From JBLHLB01 sp047618505 (GTDB taxonomy: Bacteria; Planctomycetota; UBA1135; GCA-002686595): 7,450 bases of DNA. Positions 5,316 to 7,450 of the stretch are shown in pieces; position 1 is the first letter of the stretch, and every line of letters begins with the position of its first letter. The position numbers and the translations under genes were made by a program. Under the pieces are notes generated by a model. It worked only from the letters and a program-made list of their open reading frames with translations, had not been told where the DNA came from and searched no databases. The stretch is taken from contig JBLHLB010000200.1 of the NCBI GenBank assembly GCA_047618505.1, forward strand, positions 1 to 7,450, read 5' to 3'.

Positions 5316-7450
5316 CGGACTCGAAGGCCACAGACCGGAAGCAGCAGTTGATCGCATTGAATGGAGTTGATTTTACGCGGGCGAGCCGGCGCAGGGCGAC
5401 ACTCTTCTCCATGCTCATGCTCATGCTCCTGCCCCCATTCACGGGGCATGCCGTCGCGCAGGGGACTCGCAGTCCGCTGTTCGAGTCTTTTCAGCAGTAC
5501 CTCGCGGCGCGCGAGGCCAGTCCGCTTGGTCTCGAGTGGGTACCCCTCGGCCCCGTTCATAACTCCGCACGGGTCGAGGCAGTGCAGGGCGACCCAAATG
5601 CTCCAGGTACACTGTACGCCGCGTTTGGTTCGGGCAACCTATGGAAGACAACCGACGCTGGACTCTCATGGCGGCCGCTCTTTGAGGATCAGGCTGCCCT
5701 CGGAATTGGCGACATCGCCCTTGCGCCATCCGACTCCGATGTGCTCTGGCTCGGTACGGGTGAGAGCCTGAAGAAGGCGCGCAACTTCACCATGCCCGGG
5801 ACTGGAGTCTACCTGTCCCGTGATGCGGGTGAGTCGTGGAGCAATGTGGGCCTCGAGGACTCGTGGCACATCAGCGAGATCGCGGTGCACCCGACCGACC
5901 CGGAGACTGCGCTCGTCGCCGTGCTGGGACGATTCTGGTCTGATCACGCGAGCCGCGGGCTGTACAGGACGGAGGATGGCGGTCAGACGTGGGACCGAAC
6001 GCTCTTCGTTGATGATCGCACCGGCGCCAATGATGTCGTCTTCTGCCGCACGAATCCGGATGTCGTCTACGCCTCGACGTGGGAGCACCACCCGGATCTT
6101 GCCGGGGTCGGCAGTGCGGTTCATAAGAGCATCGACGGTGGACGCAGTTGGACGCGCCTAGCTGGAGGTCTCCCGGACGGCCCGGGGACCGGTCGCATCG
6201 GTGTGGCGGTGTCGTGGACGAATCCGGACAAGGCCTACGCGCTTGTCGACAATGGGAATAACGAGGGACCCAAGGCGGAGCTGTACCGAACCCTTGACGG
6301 CGGCGTGACTTGGGAGCGCACGCATGGGGAGGATCTGCTGATCTTCTCGCGCATCGGGTGGTACTTCGCCGATTGCTACGTAAACCCACAGGACGATGAC
6401 GAGGTTTATGCCCTGGGAGTGCGCGCCGCCCACAGCACAGACGGCGGCTCGTCCTTCGAGCTGCTCAGCGGAGAGGTCACGCACCTCGTGCCGAGTCCAG
6501 CGCAGACCCTACACCTTGACCACTGCGAGCTGTGGATTGACCCCCTGCACCCCGAGCGCGTGGTGCTCGGGAACGACGGTGGCCTCTTTGTGAGCCACAA
6601 CCGCGGGGACGCGTGGTTGCATCACAACAACATACCCGCTGGTGAATTCTACGACGTCGCCGTGGACAACCAGGATCCCTACTGGATCTACGGCGGCACG
6701 CAGGACGATGCTGCCGTGCGCGGACACGCGCGTGAGGGCAGTGCCGCTGCTTGGGAGTACGTGTGGCTCGACCCCTGGTGCGGCGGTGACGGGTGCTACA
6801 CCGTGCCGGATCCCGTTGACGGGACGACGGTCTATTTCTCGAGCCAGCACGGGGGACTGCGGCGCAAAGACGTGCCGACAAACCGCTCCAAGGGCATCGC
6901 GCCGCGTTTGCCCAAGGGGCATGGGGGCGAGTTGCGGCACAGCTTCGTCGCGCCCTACATTGTCTCCGCCCACGACAACCGCGTGCTTTACCACGGCGGA
7001 AATTACCTGCTGAAGAGCGCTGACCGCGGCGAATCTTGGCTGCCAATCAGCCCAGACTTCTCACGCTCGGGAGAGGCCACGGAGCAGGCGGCCGTGGCCG
7101 GAGAGGTTGCCGGTGCATTGGCTGAGTCGCCGCGGCTGCCAGGGGTCCTGTACTGCGGCACCGACCGCGGCGGGTTTTGGGTGTCGCGGGACGATGGCAA
7201 GTCGTGGGCAGATTGCTCCGCCGGCCTACCGCCATACTATGTGCGCAGCATCCAGCCCTCTCACTTCTCTGAGGAGCGCGTGTACGTCGCGCTCACCGGG
7301 ATTAACGACGACGACCTGTCCGCGTACCTCTTTGCGTCAGATGATGACGGGCACACATGGCGTTCGCTAACGGACGGGCTGCCCAATGAAGTGGTCTACG
7401 CTGTACTCGAAGATCCCCGCCATGCGGACGTGCTCTTTGCTGCCGCTCTC
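5312..7450 (+). CDS. Secreted sortilin/VPS10-like BNR (Asp-box) beta-propeller protein, 3' truncated
   Basis: An open frame of 713 codons runs off the right edge without a stop. The ATG at 5312 is the first in frame; a TGA lies directly before it. The N-terminus has a long basic region (RASRRR), a hydrophobic stretch rich in Met and Leu built on three ATGCTC repeats (5411-5428), and a type I cleavage site AVA|Q after residue 49. So the protein is exported. The rest is made of propeller blades with Asp-box motifs (S/T-x-D-x-G-x-x-W), with the Asp position near residues 115, 171, 222, 275, 329, 377, 430, 571, 627 and 678 (for example TTDAGLSW, SRDAGESW, SIDGGRSW). The one at 377 ends in Phe and the one at 430 has Asn in the Asp place. 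This pattern is seen in VPS10/sortilin-like and GH74-like propellers, common as large exported proteins in Planctomycetota and Bacteroidota. Asp boxes are structural, so an enzyme role (sialidase or xyloglucanase) cannot be claimed. A TTG start at 5348 with GGAAG at 5337-5341 is an alternative. Confidence 0.85.
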   Translation, partial: MTDSKATDRKQQLIALNGVDFTRASRRRATLFSMLMLMLLPPFTGHAVAQGTRSPLFESFQQYLAAREASPLGLEWVPLGPVHNSARVEAVQGDPNAPGTLYAAFGSGNLWKTTDAGLSWRPLFEDQAALGIGDIALAPSDSDVLWLGTGESLKKARNFTMPGTGVYLSRDAGESWSNVGLEDSWHISEIAVHPTDPETALVAVLGRFWSDHASRGLYRTEDGGQTWDRTLFVDDRTGANDVVFCRTNPDVVYASTWEHHPDLAGVGSAVHKSIDGGRSWTRLAGGLPDGPGTGRIGVAVSWTNPDKAYALVDNGNNEGPKAELYRTLDGGVTWERTHGEDLLIFSRIGWYFADCYVNPQDDDEVYALGVRAAHSTDGGSSFELLSGEVTHLVPSPAQTLHLDHCELWIDPLHPERVVLGNDGGLFVSHNRGDAWLHHNNIPAGEFYDVAVDNQDPYWIYGGTQDDAAVRGHAREGSAAAWEYVWLDPWCGGDGCYTVPDPVDGTTVYFSSQHGGLRRKDVPTNRSKGIAPRLPKGHGGELRHSFVAPYIVSAHDNRVLYHGGNYLLKSADRGESWLPISPDFSRSGEATEQAAVAGEVAGALAESPRLPGVLYCGTDRGGFWVSRDDGKSWADCSAGLPPYYVRSIQPSHFSEERVYVALTGINDDDLSAYLFASDDDGHTWRSLTDGLPNEVVYAVLEDPRHADVLFAAAL

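Noticed and set aside
6477..7046. Minus-strand open frames, and + strand frames in other phases, over the BNR region.
   Set aside because: The + strand frame with ten Asp-box motifs is continuous across this stretch. The others are Arg-rich or motif-free shadows.
5312..7450. Calling the BNR protein a sialidase or a GH74 xyloglucanase.
   Set aside because: Asp-box motifs are structural and shared by many non-enzymatic propellers. No sialidase FRIP motif or arginine triad, and no GH74 catalytic Asp context, could be identified by eye.

Overview
The window is high-GC bacterial DNA with four large genes, all on the + strand and all encoding exported proteins, plus the last codons of a fifth gene at the left edge. 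The gene types are a CRTAC1-type FG-GAP/ASPIC lipoprotein, a sialate O-acetylesterase-like SGNH hydrolase, a formylglycine-type sulfatase and a sortilin/BNR-like propeller. This mix is typical of Planctomycetota and related marine polysaccharide degraders. That assignment is an inference from gene content, because the window holds no phylogenetic marker.

Layout: 3-131 is the C-terminus of an upstream gene. 100-1803 is the CRTAC1-family lipoprotein, which overlaps that gene or follows it by 7 nt, so the two probably form an operon. 1804-2006 is a promoter-bearing gap. 2007-3056 is the secreted acetylesterase-like hydrolase, whose stop codon lies in a 9-bp tandem repeat. 3057-3544 is a long non-coding gap. 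3545-4927 is the sulfatase lipoprotein, with a possible GTG start at 3575. 4928-5311 is another gap. 5312 to the right edge is an open-ended BNR/Asp-box propeller protein with a signal peptide.

Functionally, the esterase-like protein (deacetylation) and the sulfatase (desulfation) could remove substituents from an acetylated, sulfated polysaccharide outside the cytoplasm. The two propeller proteins could be adhesion, binding or scaffold components. No transporter, glycoside hydrolase or regulator is visible, so a joint pathway is only a hypothesis.

The most unusual feature is non-coding. A 100-bp element occurs three times, at 1843-1942, 3466-3565 and 5100-5199, once ahead of each of the last three genes. 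The copies align without a single gap (about 73%, 59% and 54% pairwise identity by hand count). Each carries a TTGACA-like box at the same internal position. In copies 2 and 3 a start codon lies exactly 9 nt past the element's end. In copy 3 that start opens a 22-codon ORF, which leads through two ATGA overlaps to the BNR gene.
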